Assembly: GCF_030540765.1 (NCBI RefSeq)
Contig: NZ_JAUOEL010000005.1
Location: forward strand, 372,001 to 436,000
Length of the DNA stretch: 64,000 nt
Origin: Flavivirga jejuensis
GTDB taxonomy: Bacteria; Bacteroidota; Bacteroidia; Flavobacteriales; Flavobacteriaceae
Direction of reading: 5' to 3'
Position 1 is the first letter of the stretch; each line of letters opens with the position of its first letter. Made by a program: the position numbers and the translations under genes. A model generated the notes under the pieces. It was not told the origin of the DNA. It made no database searches and was given only the letters and a program-made list of their open reading frames with translations. This document shows, one piece after another, positions 8,567 through 17,427 of the stretch.

Positions 8567-9943
8567 TTATTTTACTAAGTTGATCTCAACTCTTCTGTTG
8601 TTAGCTCTACCTTTTCTAGTTTTGTTAGAATCGATTGGTTTATCCTCTCCATAACCAACAGCAGATAATCTTGAAGTATCAATTCCATGACTAACTAAAT
8701 AGTCTTTTACAGCATTAGCTCTAGACTCAGATAATTTTTGGTTAGTAGTAGCTCTACCACTGCTATCTGTATGTCCTTCAACAGTAAATGTTGCAGTGCT
8801 ATATTCATTTAAAATACTAATGATATCTTTTAAAACACTTTCAGATTGTGTTTTAATAGTAGATCTTCCAGTATCAAATAAGATTGTTTTAGCATACTCA
8901 TTTAAAGTTTTTTGAACTTCTTCAGTTACTTCAGGACAACCATTGTTAGCAACACTACCTACAACGTCTGGACATTTATCATCTTTATCTAAAACACCGT
9001 CACCATCAGTATCTGGCCAAGGGCAACCATTGTTAGCAGCAGGACCTGCAGTATTAGGACATTTATCCTGAGCATCTGTTACACCATCACCGTCAGCATC
9101 TGGACAACCAGCTAAGGCTTTTAATCCAGCAACTGTAGGACATTTATCATCTTTGTCTGCGATACCATCGCCATCAGAATCAGGACATCCGTTAAGTTCA
9201 GCTAAACCAGCTTCGTTAGGGCAAGAATCTTTACTGTCTTCTATACCATCATTATCAGTATCAGGACAACCATTGAAAGCTTCTAAACCAGCAACATCTG
9301 GACAAGCATCATTTTTGTCATAAATACCATCACCATCAGTATCAGATCCACCAAATTTGATAGAAATACCAATAGAGTGTTGGAAATGTGTGTCTAAATA
9401 ATCTTCAAATGCATGTTTATACGAAGACTGTACAGTTAAACCAATGTTTTCGTTAAACCAAAGGTTAAGACCTAAAGTTCCATTTAAAGTTCCAGCACCA
9501 ACTTCATCTATCCAAGTGTAACCACCACCAACACCTAAATAAGGCTCTAACGTTTTCCAGTCTAGTGCTTCACCAATACTATATTTAATAGTACCATCAG
9601 CAGCATAGTAAGATAAATCGTCTACACTAAGAGCATCGCCATTGGCATCTTCTCCCCAGTTTTCTATTTTGTTTAAAGAACCAGTAACTCCAAAAGAAAA
9701 ACCATCACCTATATATTTAGATACAGAGATAGTTGATAGAGAAGGCAAAATGTTCCAGTTATCTACGTCAACGTATTTGCTGAAGATAGTTTCACTAAAA
9801 GGGGCGCCATCACCAGAGGGATAAGCATCAACTGCGTTTGTCCCAATGTTAATTAACCATGGGTTGTCTTTGTCTTGCGCATTAGCGTTGCTACAAACAA
9901 GTACAAGCAACATAGCGAACAATAATCTGCTAAGATTTTTCAT
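8567..9943 (-). CDS. OmpA-family outer membrane protein with thrombospondin type 3 repeats
   Basis: A 458-residue outer membrane protein. The signal peptide ends NANA-Q (cleavage after residue 22). Residues ~25-200 form an N-terminal beta-barrel ([18 protein letters not shown]). Residues ~201-338 hold five calcium-binding TSP3 repeats of the form DxDGDGxxDxxDxCP. Residues ~345-458 are an OmpA peptidoglycan-binding domain ([41 protein letters not shown]). Proteins of this design are major structural porin-like proteins that link the outer membrane to peptidoglycan. A consensus promoter lies upstream and a strong terminator downstream, so it is a single-gene, probably highly expressed unit inserted between the two AddAB-like genes. 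Confidence 0.93.
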   Translation of the reverse strand: MKNLSRLLFAMLLVLVCSNANAQDKDNPWLINIGTNAVDAYPSGDGAPFSETIFSKYVDVDNWNILPSLSTISVSKYIGDGFSFGVTGSLNKIENWGEDANGDALSVDDLSYYAADGTIKYSIGEALDWKTLEPYLGVGGGYTWIDEVGAGTLNGTLGLNLWFNENIGLTVQSSYKHAFEDYLDTHFQHSIGISIKFGGSDTDGDGIYDKNDACPDVAGLEAFNGCPDTDNDGIEDSKDSCPNEAGLAELNGCPDSDGDGIADKDDKCPTVAGLKALAGCPDADGDGVTDAQDKCPNTAGPAANNGCPWPDTDGDGVLDKDDKCPDVVGSVANNGCPEVTEEVQKTLNEYAKTILFDTGRSTIKTQSESVLKDIISILNEYSTATFTVEGHTDSSGRATTNQKLSESRANAVKDYLVSHGIDTSRLSAVGYGEDKPIDSNKTRKGRANNRRVEINLVK

Positions 9944-9978
9944 ATTTAAAAGTTTAATTTTTAAGTGTTAATTGTAAA

Positions 9979-10009
9979 CAAAAGTAAGTTGTTAAAATTT
10001 ATTAACAAA
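9979..10009 (-). promoter_or_regulatory. Bacteroidota-type promoter for the OmpA-family gene
   Basis: On the minus strand TTTG (10009-10006) is followed after 19 bases by TACTTTTG (9986-9979), a full match to the TTTG-N19-TAnnTTTG sigma-A promoter of this phylum. The gene starts 36 bases downstream of the -7 element. Confidence 0.7.
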
Positions 10010-10487
10010 GACAAATATATAAAAAAATGAGACATTTCGTTTGTTTCTAGATTGTTCTGAACGATTTTGGATAATGTTTAAAACGTTCTCTATTTTGTAA
10101 ACGTAATAATAGCCTAGTCTAAATGCAGCTTTATATAAGAATTTTAAAGTTGTACTTGTATTCTTGCTTTTTTTTTGAAACTATATGAAAAAGAACCAGA
10201 TAGGAATAAATACCTTCTTATAAAAGTATATTTACCTTGGTTTGAGATTGGATAATGCATTTTTTTATGATTTTTCGCGTAAAAAAATGATGTTTTTAAC
10301 AGTTGTGCATTGTGAAATTGTTAGTTTTAAAGTGAATATTGTTTAATTTGTCTATAAGAAATTGTTTAAATGAATTGGGTATCGAATTTCTAATTAAATT
10401 AAAACTACTGTCAACAACACTATAGTAAATAGGACATTCGTGGTCTATAAAACCCAGTGCTATTTACAAACACTACTATATCGTTTT
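10010..10487. other. Non-coding gap upstream of the OmpA-family gene
   Basis: About 480 bases of AT-rich sequence between the AddA-like gene and the ompA promoter. I see no convincing open frame, RNA gene or strong terminator. A second TATATTTG (-7-like) occurs on the minus strand at about 10012-10019 without a matching -33 element. Confidence 0.4.
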
Positions 10488-13400
10488 TTACACCTCTTTT
10501 ATTTTAATATCATCATTAATATAGATAAGAATCTTCTTTTTAACTGTTATTTCCATGTCTTCTAAAACATCCTGATACGATTGTAGTTGTTGCCAGTGTT
10601 TTTTATCTTCAACGCCCGTTTTATAATCGATAATTACGGCCTCTTTTTTAGAGTTTATAACCAACCTATCTGGTCTTAAAATAATGCCTTCTTTAGTAAT
10701 AATATCTCTTTCATTATATATGGTGTCCATTGAGCTATAATAGTTTTCGAGTTTCGGGTGCCCAATAATTTTAGTTATTATTTGCTTTAATTCGGTGCTT
10801 TGCTCTTTTGTAATTAATGAAGCATTTATAAAATCACTTATAACAGAATTAATATCATCTTTTGTTTTAATTTGAGACATCATATTATGAATAAGGTTTC
10901 CTTTTTCAATAGCCTCTTGTTGATTCGTATCCCAAAGCATTCCAGATTTAGTTATAACCTTTATATTATGAGTTTCTTTTGCTGTCGAAATAAACGCTTG
11001 TTGAATATGAGCTTCTTTTGTAACTGTGGCACTTTCACTAGTTCTTATAGAATGACCAAAACTGTATATTGATTGCGAATCGTTCCAAAGATCCAAATGT
11101 TGCAGATAATTTATAAATAAACCCGAATACCTTTTATTGTTAGGGACTCCTTTAGAAGAGATGTCTTTTTTTGAAATGATATACAATTGTTCAACAGCAC
11201 GCGTTAAGGTTACATATAGTAAATTGATATTATCTAATTCTTGTTCAGATTGATGGTTATTATAGATTCGTTGCCCTTCTTCTCCGTAATTCTCAAAATC
11301 TTTATTATAATTTAACAAGGTGTGTGTAAATCCAGCGAACTTTTCTTTATCTACCTCAAACCATTCTTTTGGTTCTAGTTCTCTATAAATATCTAAATCG
11401 GCATACGGAAAAATAACCACAGGAAACTCCAAACCTTTAGATTTATGGATAGTCATTATTTGAACAGCATTTTGTCCTTTAGGAGATACTATACTTAAGC
11501 TTTCTTTTTTCTTATCAAAATATTCCAGAAACCCAGATATATCAGATCCTTTTTTTTGTGAAAAATCTAAAATAATATCTAAGTAAAATTGTATGTAAGC
11601 GTTGGAAGATGTAACTAAATTAAAATCTCTCACGATAGTTTCTGCTAAATCATAAAGCGGAAGTTGTAATAATAAATCACTATCTATAAATATATTGAAC
11701 GCTTCAAAACTTTTGAATAGATCGAATACCGATAAATTTATGTGTTTTGAAAAGAATTCATGTTTATCATTACTATTAAAAAGTGAGGAAAGGTAATTAA
11801 GAACCTCGATTTTTATTTCATTATTTTTTGGCTGTATTAAAAGTGCTAGAATATTATTTATAAAACCAACATCGGTTGAATTATTGATTAATAAAGTTTC
11901 GGAAGAAATTATAGAAATATGATGTTGACTTAAATAATTTGCAATGGCGACGCCTTCTTTTTTCTTGCGCACCAGAATACAAATATCTTCTAATCTAAAA
12001 CCATTTTTTAAACACGTATTAATGGTTTTTAAAACATTTGTAGAAAACAGTTCATCTCTATCATCATCTCCGTCAATATCTAAAAAAGATAATTCAACAT
12101 AACCTGTATCCTCTAAACAAATGTTTTGATGTGCATTTTCATAAAGTTCTTTATAGTCTTTTTTACTAAAAACTTGATTTGATAGGTAATTAAAAAAGCC
12201 GTTATTAAAATTTACAATGTCTTTAAAACTCCTATAATTTGTTGGAAGATTTTCGACGTGTTTTTTAATATGAAACGGATTATCATCATTAAACAATCCA
12301 ATAAATTGTTCAGCTTTACCACCACGCCAACGGTAAATGGCTTGTTTGGCATCACCAACCAACATCGTATTTCCTGTTTCGGTAGATAACGAATTTCCTA
12401 AAAGAGGGATTAAATTTTCCCATTGCATTACAGATGTGTCCTGAAATTCATCTATAAAATAATGATTAAACTTTTCGCCAATACGTTCGTAAATAAAAGG
12501 CGTAGGTTGATTTCTTATTTCCTTACTAATAATGGTATTGAATTCAGAAATAAGCATCTTATTCTGGTCTTCCTTAAGCGCTTTTAATTCATTATTAATA
12601 GCGTTTAAAACAGATAGGGGTGTTATATTTCTATAAAAAGCCTTTAAGAATTTAAGATGAAAAACCATGTGTTTGGTTTCATAGAAGCTAGCAGCTATTT
12701 GCGGTTGAATTTGTTCTATTATAGAAGCTATAGCATCGGTAACGCGTTTGGGGTATAATGTTTTAGTTTCTATATCTTCTTGCCATTTGGCCTCAAAATT
12801 TAGATCAAACCTTTTGTCTGTTAAGTTTTTAAGATGCTTAGGTAAATAGCTTCCAGAAAAATCGTTAAACTCTAAACCAGCCTCTTCTATTAAAGTTAAT
12901 ATATTTTGTGCTTTTTCAATAATACCAGTTTCTAAGGCAGTAAGATCTTTTTTTAATTGTGTTTTAAGTACTTTAAAATCATCTAAAGTTTTATCCTTCA
13001 ATGTTTCAATAAAAGGAATATCATTTTCATTAATCAATAGTTTGGCTATTTTATTAAAATCAAAGGAGACATCCCAACTTTTGTCATCATCTGCTTTTTC
13101 AATAGCAAAATCAATAAGGATTTTAGTAAGTTCAGCGTCTGTTCCAGCTTTTTCAATTAAACTATTAACGGCTTCGCTTAATAAAGCATCTTGATCCAAT
13201 TCGACTTCAAAATTTAAAGGCAACTTTAAATCGTAAGCGAAGGTTCTAATGAGTTTATGTGTAAAGCCATCAATAGTCGAAATATCAAATGCCGCATAGT
13301 TATGTATAATGGTGTTTAATAGTTTCCCCGATTTATCATGAAGTACATTTGGATCCATTTGTAGCTCTTTACAAATAGCGTTAAACATACTATCTTGTTC

Positions 13401-13619
13401 TTTTAATATGGTTTTGTTAGAAAATTGTTTGAGCGTTTCAATAATCCGGTCTTTCATTTCAGCAACAGCTTTATTTGTAAACGTAATAGCTAAAATGCGT
13501 TTAAAGTGCTCTGAATTGTTAGATTGAAACAAGATTTTTAAATATTCTTTTACGAGTGTATAGGTTTTTCCGCTACCAGCAGAAGCATTATAAATAGTGA
13601 AAGAATGGTTTTTATTCAT
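10488..13619 (-). CDS. AddA-like UvrD-type helicase with C-terminal PD-(D/E)XK nuclease
   Basis: A 1043-residue helicase-nuclease of the AddA/RecB type. The Walker A motif is ASAGSGKT (Lys18), followed by motif Ia LAITFTNKAVAEMK, Walker B FIDEFQDTS, motif III GDAKQAIYRWRGG, and motifs V/VI around MTIHKSKGLEFPVVIFPYAD and LLYVTLTRA. The C-terminal nuclease has GNLIHNMMSQ, then LRPDRLVI and AVIIDYKTG. It should unwind and resect double-strand breaks with the AddB-like protein encoded at 5714-8473. It ends about 545 bases before the ompA start, so the two subunits are not in one tight operon as addBA usually is. It has no cysteine-rich motif. Confidence 0.9.
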   Translation of the reverse strand: MNKNHSFTIYNASAGSGKTYTLVKEYLKILFQSNNSEHFKRILAITFTNKAVAEMKDRIIETLKQFSNKTILKEQDSMFNAICKELQMDPNVLHDKSGKLLNTIIHNYAAFDISTIDGFTHKLIRTFAYDLKLPLNFEVELDQDALLSEAVNSLIEKAGTDAELTKILIDFAIEKADDDKSWDVSFDFNKIAKLLINENDIPFIETLKDKTLDDFKVLKTQLKKDLTALETGIIEKAQNILTLIEEAGLEFNDFSGSYLPKHLKNLTDKRFDLNFEAKWQEDIETKTLYPKRVTDAIASIIEQIQPQIAASFYETKHMVFHLKFLKAFYRNITPLSVLNAINNELKALKEDQNKMLISEFNTIISKEIRNQPTPFIYERIGEKFNHYFIDEFQDTSVMQWENLIPLLGNSLSTETGNTMLVGDAKQAIYRWRGGKAEQFIGLFNDDNPFHIKKHVENLPTNYRSFKDIVNFNNGFFNYLSNQVFSKKDYKELYENAHQNICLEDTGYVELSFLDIDGDDDRDELFSTNVLKTINTCLKNGFRLEDICILVRKKKEGVAIANYLSQHHISIISSETLLINNSTDVGFINNILALLIQPKNNEIKIEVLNYLSSLFNSNDKHEFFSKHINLSVFDLFKSFEAFNIFIDSDLLLQLPLYDLAETIVRDFNLVTSSNAYIQFYLDIILDFSQKKGSDISGFLEYFDKKKESLSIVSPKGQNAVQIMTIHKSKGLEFPVVIFPYADLDIYRELEPKEWFEVDKEKFAGFTHTLLNYNKDFENYGEEGQRIYNNHQSEQELDNINLLYVTLTRAVEQLYIISKKDISSKGVPNNKRYSGLFINYLQHLDLWNDSQSIYSFGHSIRTSESATVTKEAHIQQAFISTAKETHNIKVITKSGMLWDTNQQEAIEKGNLIHNMMSQIKTKDDINSVISDFINASLITKEQSTELKQIITKIIGHPKLENYYSSMDTIYNERDIITKEGIILRPDRLVINSKKEAVIIDYKTGVEDKKHWQQLQSYQDVLEDMEITVKKKILIYINDDIKIKEV

Positions 13620-13699
13620 GAACTATAATTTGGATACAATATAAAAACTATCAATGGTTTCATAACTATTTATTATTTTTAATTGAACTGTTTTATATG

Positions 13700-13707
13700 T
13701 AAATTTG
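13700..13707 (+). promoter_or_regulatory. Possible -7 element of the superoxide dismutase promoter
   Basis: TAAATTTG matches TAnnTTTG 38 bases before the sod start. The nearest TTG upstream is only 14 bases away, shorter than the usual 17-23 spacer, so the -33 element is uncertain. Confidence 0.4.
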
Positions 13708-13745
13708 GGAGAAATTAAATATTAATATTTTTAAAACAAAAAACT

Positions 13746-14354
13746 ATGGCTTTCGAATTACCGAAATTAGCATATGCGTATGATGCATTAGAACCTCATA
13801 TTGATGCTCGTACTATGGAGATACATCATTCTAAACACCATCAAGGATATACAAACAATTTAAATAATGCCATTGCTGGAACAGATTTAGAAGGAAAATC
13901 TATTGAAGATATACTTGGGAATTTGGATATGAATAATGGTGCTGTGAGAAATAATGGTGGCGGTTTTTACAATCACTCATTATTTTGGGAAGTAATGAAC
14001 CCAGAAGGAAAAGGATATTTATCTGGAGAATTAAAAGATGCTATAGAAGCTGCTTATGGTTCTGTTGATGATTTTAAAGCTGCTTTTTCTAAAGCTGCAG
14101 GAACACGTTTTGGTTCAGGTTGGGCTTGGTTGTGTGTACATAAAGGAGGTAAAGTAGAAGTTTGTTCTACGCCAAATCAAGACAATCCATTAATGCCAGG
14201 AGTTAGTTGTGGAGGCACCCCTATTTTAGGTATTGATGTTTGGGAGCACGCTTATTATTTAAACTATCAAAACAGACGTCCAGATTATATTAATGCCTTT
14301 TTTAGTGTTATTAATTGGAATGAGGTTGAAAGACGTTACGCTGAAGCAAAATAA
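13746..14354 (+). CDS. sodA: Superoxide dismutase (Fe/Mn family, Mn-like)
   Basis: A 202-residue cytoplasmic enzyme that dismutates superoxide. All metal ligands are present: His27 (EIHHSKHH), His77 (FYNHSLFW), Asp164 and His168 ([11 protein letters not shown]). The outer-sphere Gln145 in [10 protein letters not shown] and the Gly-rich [10 protein letters not shown] favour the Mn-type or cambialistic group over Fe-specific enzymes. The metal cannot be fixed from sequence, so the symbol sodA is provisional. It is a single-gene unit with its own terminator. It faces the small-RNA array, which is transcribed toward it. Confidence 0.95.
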   Translation: MAFELPKLAYAYDALEPHIDARTMEIHHSKHHQGYTNNLNNAIAGTDLEGKSIEDILGNLDMNNGAVRNNGGGFYNHSLFWEVMNPEGKGYLSGELKDAIEAAYGSVDDFKAAFSKAAGTRFGSGWAWLCVHKGGKVEVCSTPNQDNPLMPGVSCGGTPILGIDVWEHAYYLNYQNRRPDYINAFFSVINWNEVERRYAEAK

Positions 14355-14380
14355 AGAGTTATCATAAAAAATTATTTTAT

Positions 14381-14414
14381 AAAAACGCCTGGTATTTACC
14401 AGGCGTTTTTTTTT
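14381..14414 (+). terminator. Rho-independent terminator of the superoxide dismutase gene
   Basis: The hairpin AAAACGCCTGGTA / TACCAGGCGTTTT is followed by a run of nine T, 27 bases after the stop codon. A-rich 5' flank would also let it act on the minus strand. Confidence 0.9.
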
Positions 14415-14779
14415 GTGCTTTAAATTAAAGCTTCACGCCTTAACATTCAAATAGTTTACTGTATCATCATTTATCTGACTGCACTTAGAATCTATTTTAC
14501 TTAATAACGCACGTTTTATTTACAATTACAATATGGGAACAAATAATTCTCCATTGGACAATACACATCTTTAAATTACCAGTTTGGACACAGATATTGA
14601 ATTGATTAAAAGGCTAGATTGAAAAGAAGGCACTCTCTTGGCGCTCCTAGTTTATTTCTATATATAAGATAGATAGCTTATAACTAAGGTTTGAAACAGA
14701 TAGATGGTCTGAAACAATGATTGTGTACTGTGGTAAACGAAAATGAGTAAATGGTAAAATAATAATAAGATATAAAAAT
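14415..14779. other. Non-coding stretch between the sod terminator and the small-RNA array
   Basis: About 365 bases without a convincing open frame, hairpin or repeat. It differs from the repeated units that follow. Confidence 0.4.
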
Positions 14780-14849
14780 GAAAAAGGTGAACGAATGTTC
14801 ACCTTTTTGCCCCAAATCTACCATGAACTTAACCTACTTATGTTATGGT
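14780..14849 (-). ncRNA. Putative small RNA, array copy 1
   Basis: Predicted minus-strand transcript of about 70 nt. A TATATTTG element (14861-14854) fits the Bacteroidota -7 consensus a few bases before the conserved body, which starts near CACCATAACATAAG. The body can fold (ACCAT with ATGGT, AAC with GTT). The RNA would end at a 12-bp hairpin, AAAAAGGTGAAC around ATTC, with a T-tract. No ribosome-start context or useful open frame exists. I do not recognise it as a known family; the target is unknown. Confidence 0.6.
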
Positions 14850-14853
14850 GAGA

Positions 14854-14861
14854 CAAATATA
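14854..14861 (-). promoter_or_regulatory. -7 promoter element of small RNA copy 1
   Basis: TATATTTG on the minus strand, a full match to TAnnTTTG, placed 2 bases outside the 44-base conserved core. No clear TTG was found at -33, so the promoter may be weak or need an activator. Confidence 0.5.
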
Positions 14862-15017
14862 TATATCTTGTAGAGATTGATAAAATATTTTAGTTAAACG
14901 GCTGATATATTGGCTTAAACGATTTTGGGAAAACATTATTAAGAAAAAAGAGATAAAAAAATAATTTTTTGAAATGAATTCAGATGAAACGCGTTCAGAA
15001 AAGAAACTAAATTGTAT

Positions 15018-15090
15018 AAAAAAAGGTGAACAGATGTTCACCTTTTTTTGCCCCAAATCTACCATGAACTTAACCTACTTATGTTATGGT
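15018..15090 (-). ncRNA. Putative small RNA, array copy 2
   Basis: Same body as copy 1, base for base. The terminator is stronger: GGTGAAC / GTTCACC around ATCT, flanked by seven A and seven T. The -7 element TATATTTG is kept at 15102-15095. Predicted length is about 73 nt. Confidence 0.6.
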
Positions 15091-15094
15091 GAGT

Positions 15095-15102
15095 CAAATA
15101 TA
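15095..15102 (-). promoter_or_regulatory. -7 promoter element of small RNA copy 2
   Basis: TATATTTG on the minus strand at the same distance from the conserved core as in copy 1. Confidence 0.5.
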
Positions 15103-15243
15103 TATAGCTTATATAGAATTGATAGAATATTTTAGTTAAACGGCTGATATATTGGATTAAACGATTTTTTAAAGCTGTTATTAAGTGAAAAGAGATAAGA
15201 AATAATTTTTTGAAACGGGTTCAGAAAAGAAACTAAATTGCAT

Positions 15244-15316
15244 AAAAAAAGGCGAACAGATGTTCACCTTTTTTTGCCCCAAATCTACCATGAACTTAAC
15301 CTACTTATGTTATGGT
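15244..15316 (-). ncRNA. Putative small RNA, array copy 3
   Basis: The 44-base body is identical to copies 1 and 2. One stem base differs: the minus-strand RNA reads GGUGAAC / GUUCGCC, so the change makes a G-U wobble and keeps the hairpin, whereas the plus-strand RNA would have a C-A mismatch. This supports minus-strand transcription. The -7 element is degenerate (TAACTTGG, 15328-15321), so this copy may be weak or differently controlled. It is the copy nearest purF. Confidence 0.55.
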
Positions 15317-15430
15317 GAGACCAAGTTATATGTATTTTAGGTATTCCGATTATTTTTTAGATAAACTGCGTATTTTTTAGATTAAGTGCATTTTTGTGCA
15401 GATTAAGCAGAAAATATTTACAATTTAAAA

Positions 15431-17329
15431 CTAATAAGCGCGTTCATTATTGCCTTCATAAAAGTTAATAAATGCTCTATTTACAACTCTATTCCCTCCT
15501 GGAGTAGGATAATTTCCTGTAAAATACCAATCACCTAAATGACCAGGGCATGCTTTATGCAAATTTTCGACTGGTTGAAAAATAATTTTAACTTCAGCTT
15601 TAATACTTTTATCACTTAATAGTTTAGAAATTTTATCTGAGATTTCTTCATCAGTAAAAGGATCATAAATCTCTTTTACAAAATTTTGTACATGCTTATC
15701 ATCTAAATCTTTTTGCCCAATACACTTTTTGTATACGTCTTCTACAATATGATATTTGTTTGCATCCTTTAGTAAGTCTAAAGCAGCTCTAAAAGCAACT
15801 AAGCTTTCAAGATTAGCCATATCTATACCATAACAATCCGGATATCGAATTTGTGGCGCAGAAGACACCACAATAATTTTTTTAGGATTTAAACGATCAA
15901 GCATTTTTAAAATACTCATCTTTAATGTGGTTCCTCTAACTATACTGTCGTCAATAATAACTAAATTGTCTTCAGGTTTTATTACACCATAAGTAACATC
16001 GTAAACGTGAGCCACTAAGTCGTCACGACTACTATCTTCAGTAATAAACGTTCTAAGTTTAACATCCTTTATAGCAATTTTTTCAATTCGAGTATGCTCC
16101 GATAAGATTTCGGTTACCTTTTCGGCAGATAAAGAACGTTGTCCGTTTAAAATGGTGCGGGTTTTCTTCTGGTTTATATAAGCTTCGGCAGTTTCGATCA
16201 TTCCAAAAAATGATGTTTCTGCTGTGTTTGGGATATAAGAGAAAACAGTATTCCTAGTATCATTATCAATAGCCTCAAGCACTTTTGGCATCAATAACTT
16301 ACCAAGCATTTTACGTTCTTGATATATTTCAGCATCACTACCTCTAGAAAAGTAGATACGTTCAAATGAACAAGATTTTCTTTCTAAGGGCTCTAATATT
16401 TGTTTAAAGCGTACTTCTCCAGATTTTTTAATAATAATAGCTTGTCCTGGATCTAATTCTTTTACGTCTTTAAAGTTTACATTAAAAACGGTTTGAATTA
16501 CAGGTCGTTCTGATGCAACAACAACAATTTCATCGTCTTTATAATAATATGCTGGGCGAATACCTGCTGGGTCTCTTAAAACAAAAGAATCGCCATGACC
16601 AATAAGTCCTGCCATAGCGTAACCACCGTCCCAGTTTTTTGCAGCACGTTTTAGTATTTTAGCAACTTTAAGTCGTTCTGCAATAAGCGGCGAAGCCTCT
16701 CTCTTATTATAGCCTTCTTTTTTTAGATCTTTGTATATTTTGCTTACGGCATCATCTAAAAAGTGACCAATTTTTTCCATAATAGTTATGGTGTCGGTAT
16801 ATTCTTTTGGATGCTGCCCTAATTCAAGAAGATTAGCAAAAAGCTCTTTAACGTTTGTCATGTTAAAGTTTCCTGCCATTATTAAATTTCTATGCATCCA
16901 GTTGTTTTGCCTTAAAAAAGGATGCACGCTTTCTACGCTGTTTTTACCAAAAGTACCATAACGAACATGGCCTAATAATACCTCTCCAATATATGGGATA
17001 TGTTGTTTTTGTAAAGCGACATTGTTAGCGTATTCAGGGTGAGCAGTTAATTCGTTGTTTATTCTTTCGTTTATCTTACCAAAAATATCTTGAATAGGCT
17101 GCTGTGCAATAGAACGGACTCTACTTATATAGCGTTCCCCTGGTTTTGTATCTAACTTAATACTTGCAAAACCAGCACCATCTTGACCACGATTGTGTTG
17201 TTTCTCCATCATTAGATACATTTTGTTTACACCATAAAATGCACTTCCGTATTTTTCTTTATAATATTCCAGTGGTTTTAAAAGTCTTATAACTGCTATT
17301 CCACATTCATGTTTTAAGGCATCACTCAT
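15431..17329 (-). CDS. purF: Amidophosphoribosyltransferase (PurF family, long form)
   Basis: A 632-residue enzyme of the PurF family, which makes phosphoribosylamine from PRPP and glutamine, the first step of purine synthesis. The N-terminal Ntn glutaminase domain has its nucleophile at Cys9 (HECGIAVIRL), so eight residues must be removed to expose it. The segment RGQDGAGFASI is the typical glutaminase loop. The C-terminal phosphoribosyltransferase domain has the PRPP loop VIIDDSIVRGTT near residue 460. It is about 130 residues longer than typical PurF (~500) because of extra segments in both domains. It could be a divergent paralogue, so the enzymatic call is family-level. It lies next to a PfkB kinase and close to purN. 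Confidence 0.85.
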   Translation of the reverse strand: MSDALKHECGIAVIRLLKPLEYYKEKYGSAFYGVNKMYLMMEKQHNRGQDGAGFASIKLDTKPGERYISRVRSIAQQPIQDIFGKINERINNELTAHPEYANNVALQKQHIPYIGEVLLGHVRYGTFGKNSVESVHPFLRQNNWMHRNLIMAGNFNMTNVKELFANLLELGQHPKEYTDTITIMEKIGHFLDDAVSKIYKDLKKEGYNKREASPLIAERLKVAKILKRAAKNWDGGYAMAGLIGHGDSFVLRDPAGIRPAYYYKDDEIVVVASERPVIQTVFNVNFKDVKELDPGQAIIIKKSGEVRFKQILEPLERKSCSFERIYFSRGSDAEIYQERKMLGKLLMPKVLEAIDNDTRNTVFSYIPNTAETSFFGMIETAEAYINQKKTRTILNGQRSLSAEKVTEILSEHTRIEKIAIKDVKLRTFITEDSSRDDLVAHVYDVTYGVIKPEDNLVIIDDSIVRGTTLKMSILKMLDRLNPKKIIVVSSAPQIRYPDCYGIDMANLESLVAFRAALDLLKDANKYHIVEDVYKKCIGQKDLDDKHVQNFVKEIYDPFTDEEISDKISKLLSDKSIKAEVKIIFQPVENLHKACPGHLGDWYFTGNYPTPGGNRVVNRAFINFYEGNNERAY

Positions 17330-17395
17330 ATGTGCTTTTTTTCGCTTTTAATTCGACACGCTCTTTGAGGTGAAGAAATGATAAATTCTTAATTT

Positions 17396-17423
17396 AAAAA
17401 CGCGCTCTATTTTAGAGCGCGTT
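17396..17423 (-). terminator. Rho-independent terminator of the PfkB kinase gene
   Basis: On the minus strand AACGCGCTCT / AGAGCGCGTT around a 5-base loop, followed by a T-run. It begins 5 bases past the PfkB stop codon and separates it from purF. Confidence 0.88.
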
Positions 17424-17427
17424 CGTA

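Larger units (their letters stand above)
14781..15328 (-). repeat. Three-copy tandem array of a ~230-bp unit containing a small RNA-like core
   Basis: Three direct repeats with periods of 241 and 226 bases. In every copy a terminator hairpin is followed by the same 44 bases (14809-14852, 15050-15093, 15276-15319), with no difference among the three. The spacers are also related (for example TTAAACGATTTT, GAAACTAAATTG, TAGTTAAACGGCTGATATAT) but diverged by substitutions and small indels. Conservation is therefore concentrated in the core plus the sequence just outside it. The array occupies most of the gap between sod and purF. An open frame that can be drawn across copies 1-2 simply reads through the hairpin and is not supported. 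Confidence 0.85.

Noticed and set aside
14838-15065. 75-residue open frame on the minus strand
   Set aside because: It crosses two array units, reads through a terminator hairpin and begins inside the conserved core; the third copy does not maintain it.
14781-15328. CRISPR-like array
   Set aside because: Only three units, periods of 226-241 bases, and the spacers are related to each other; there are no cas genes.
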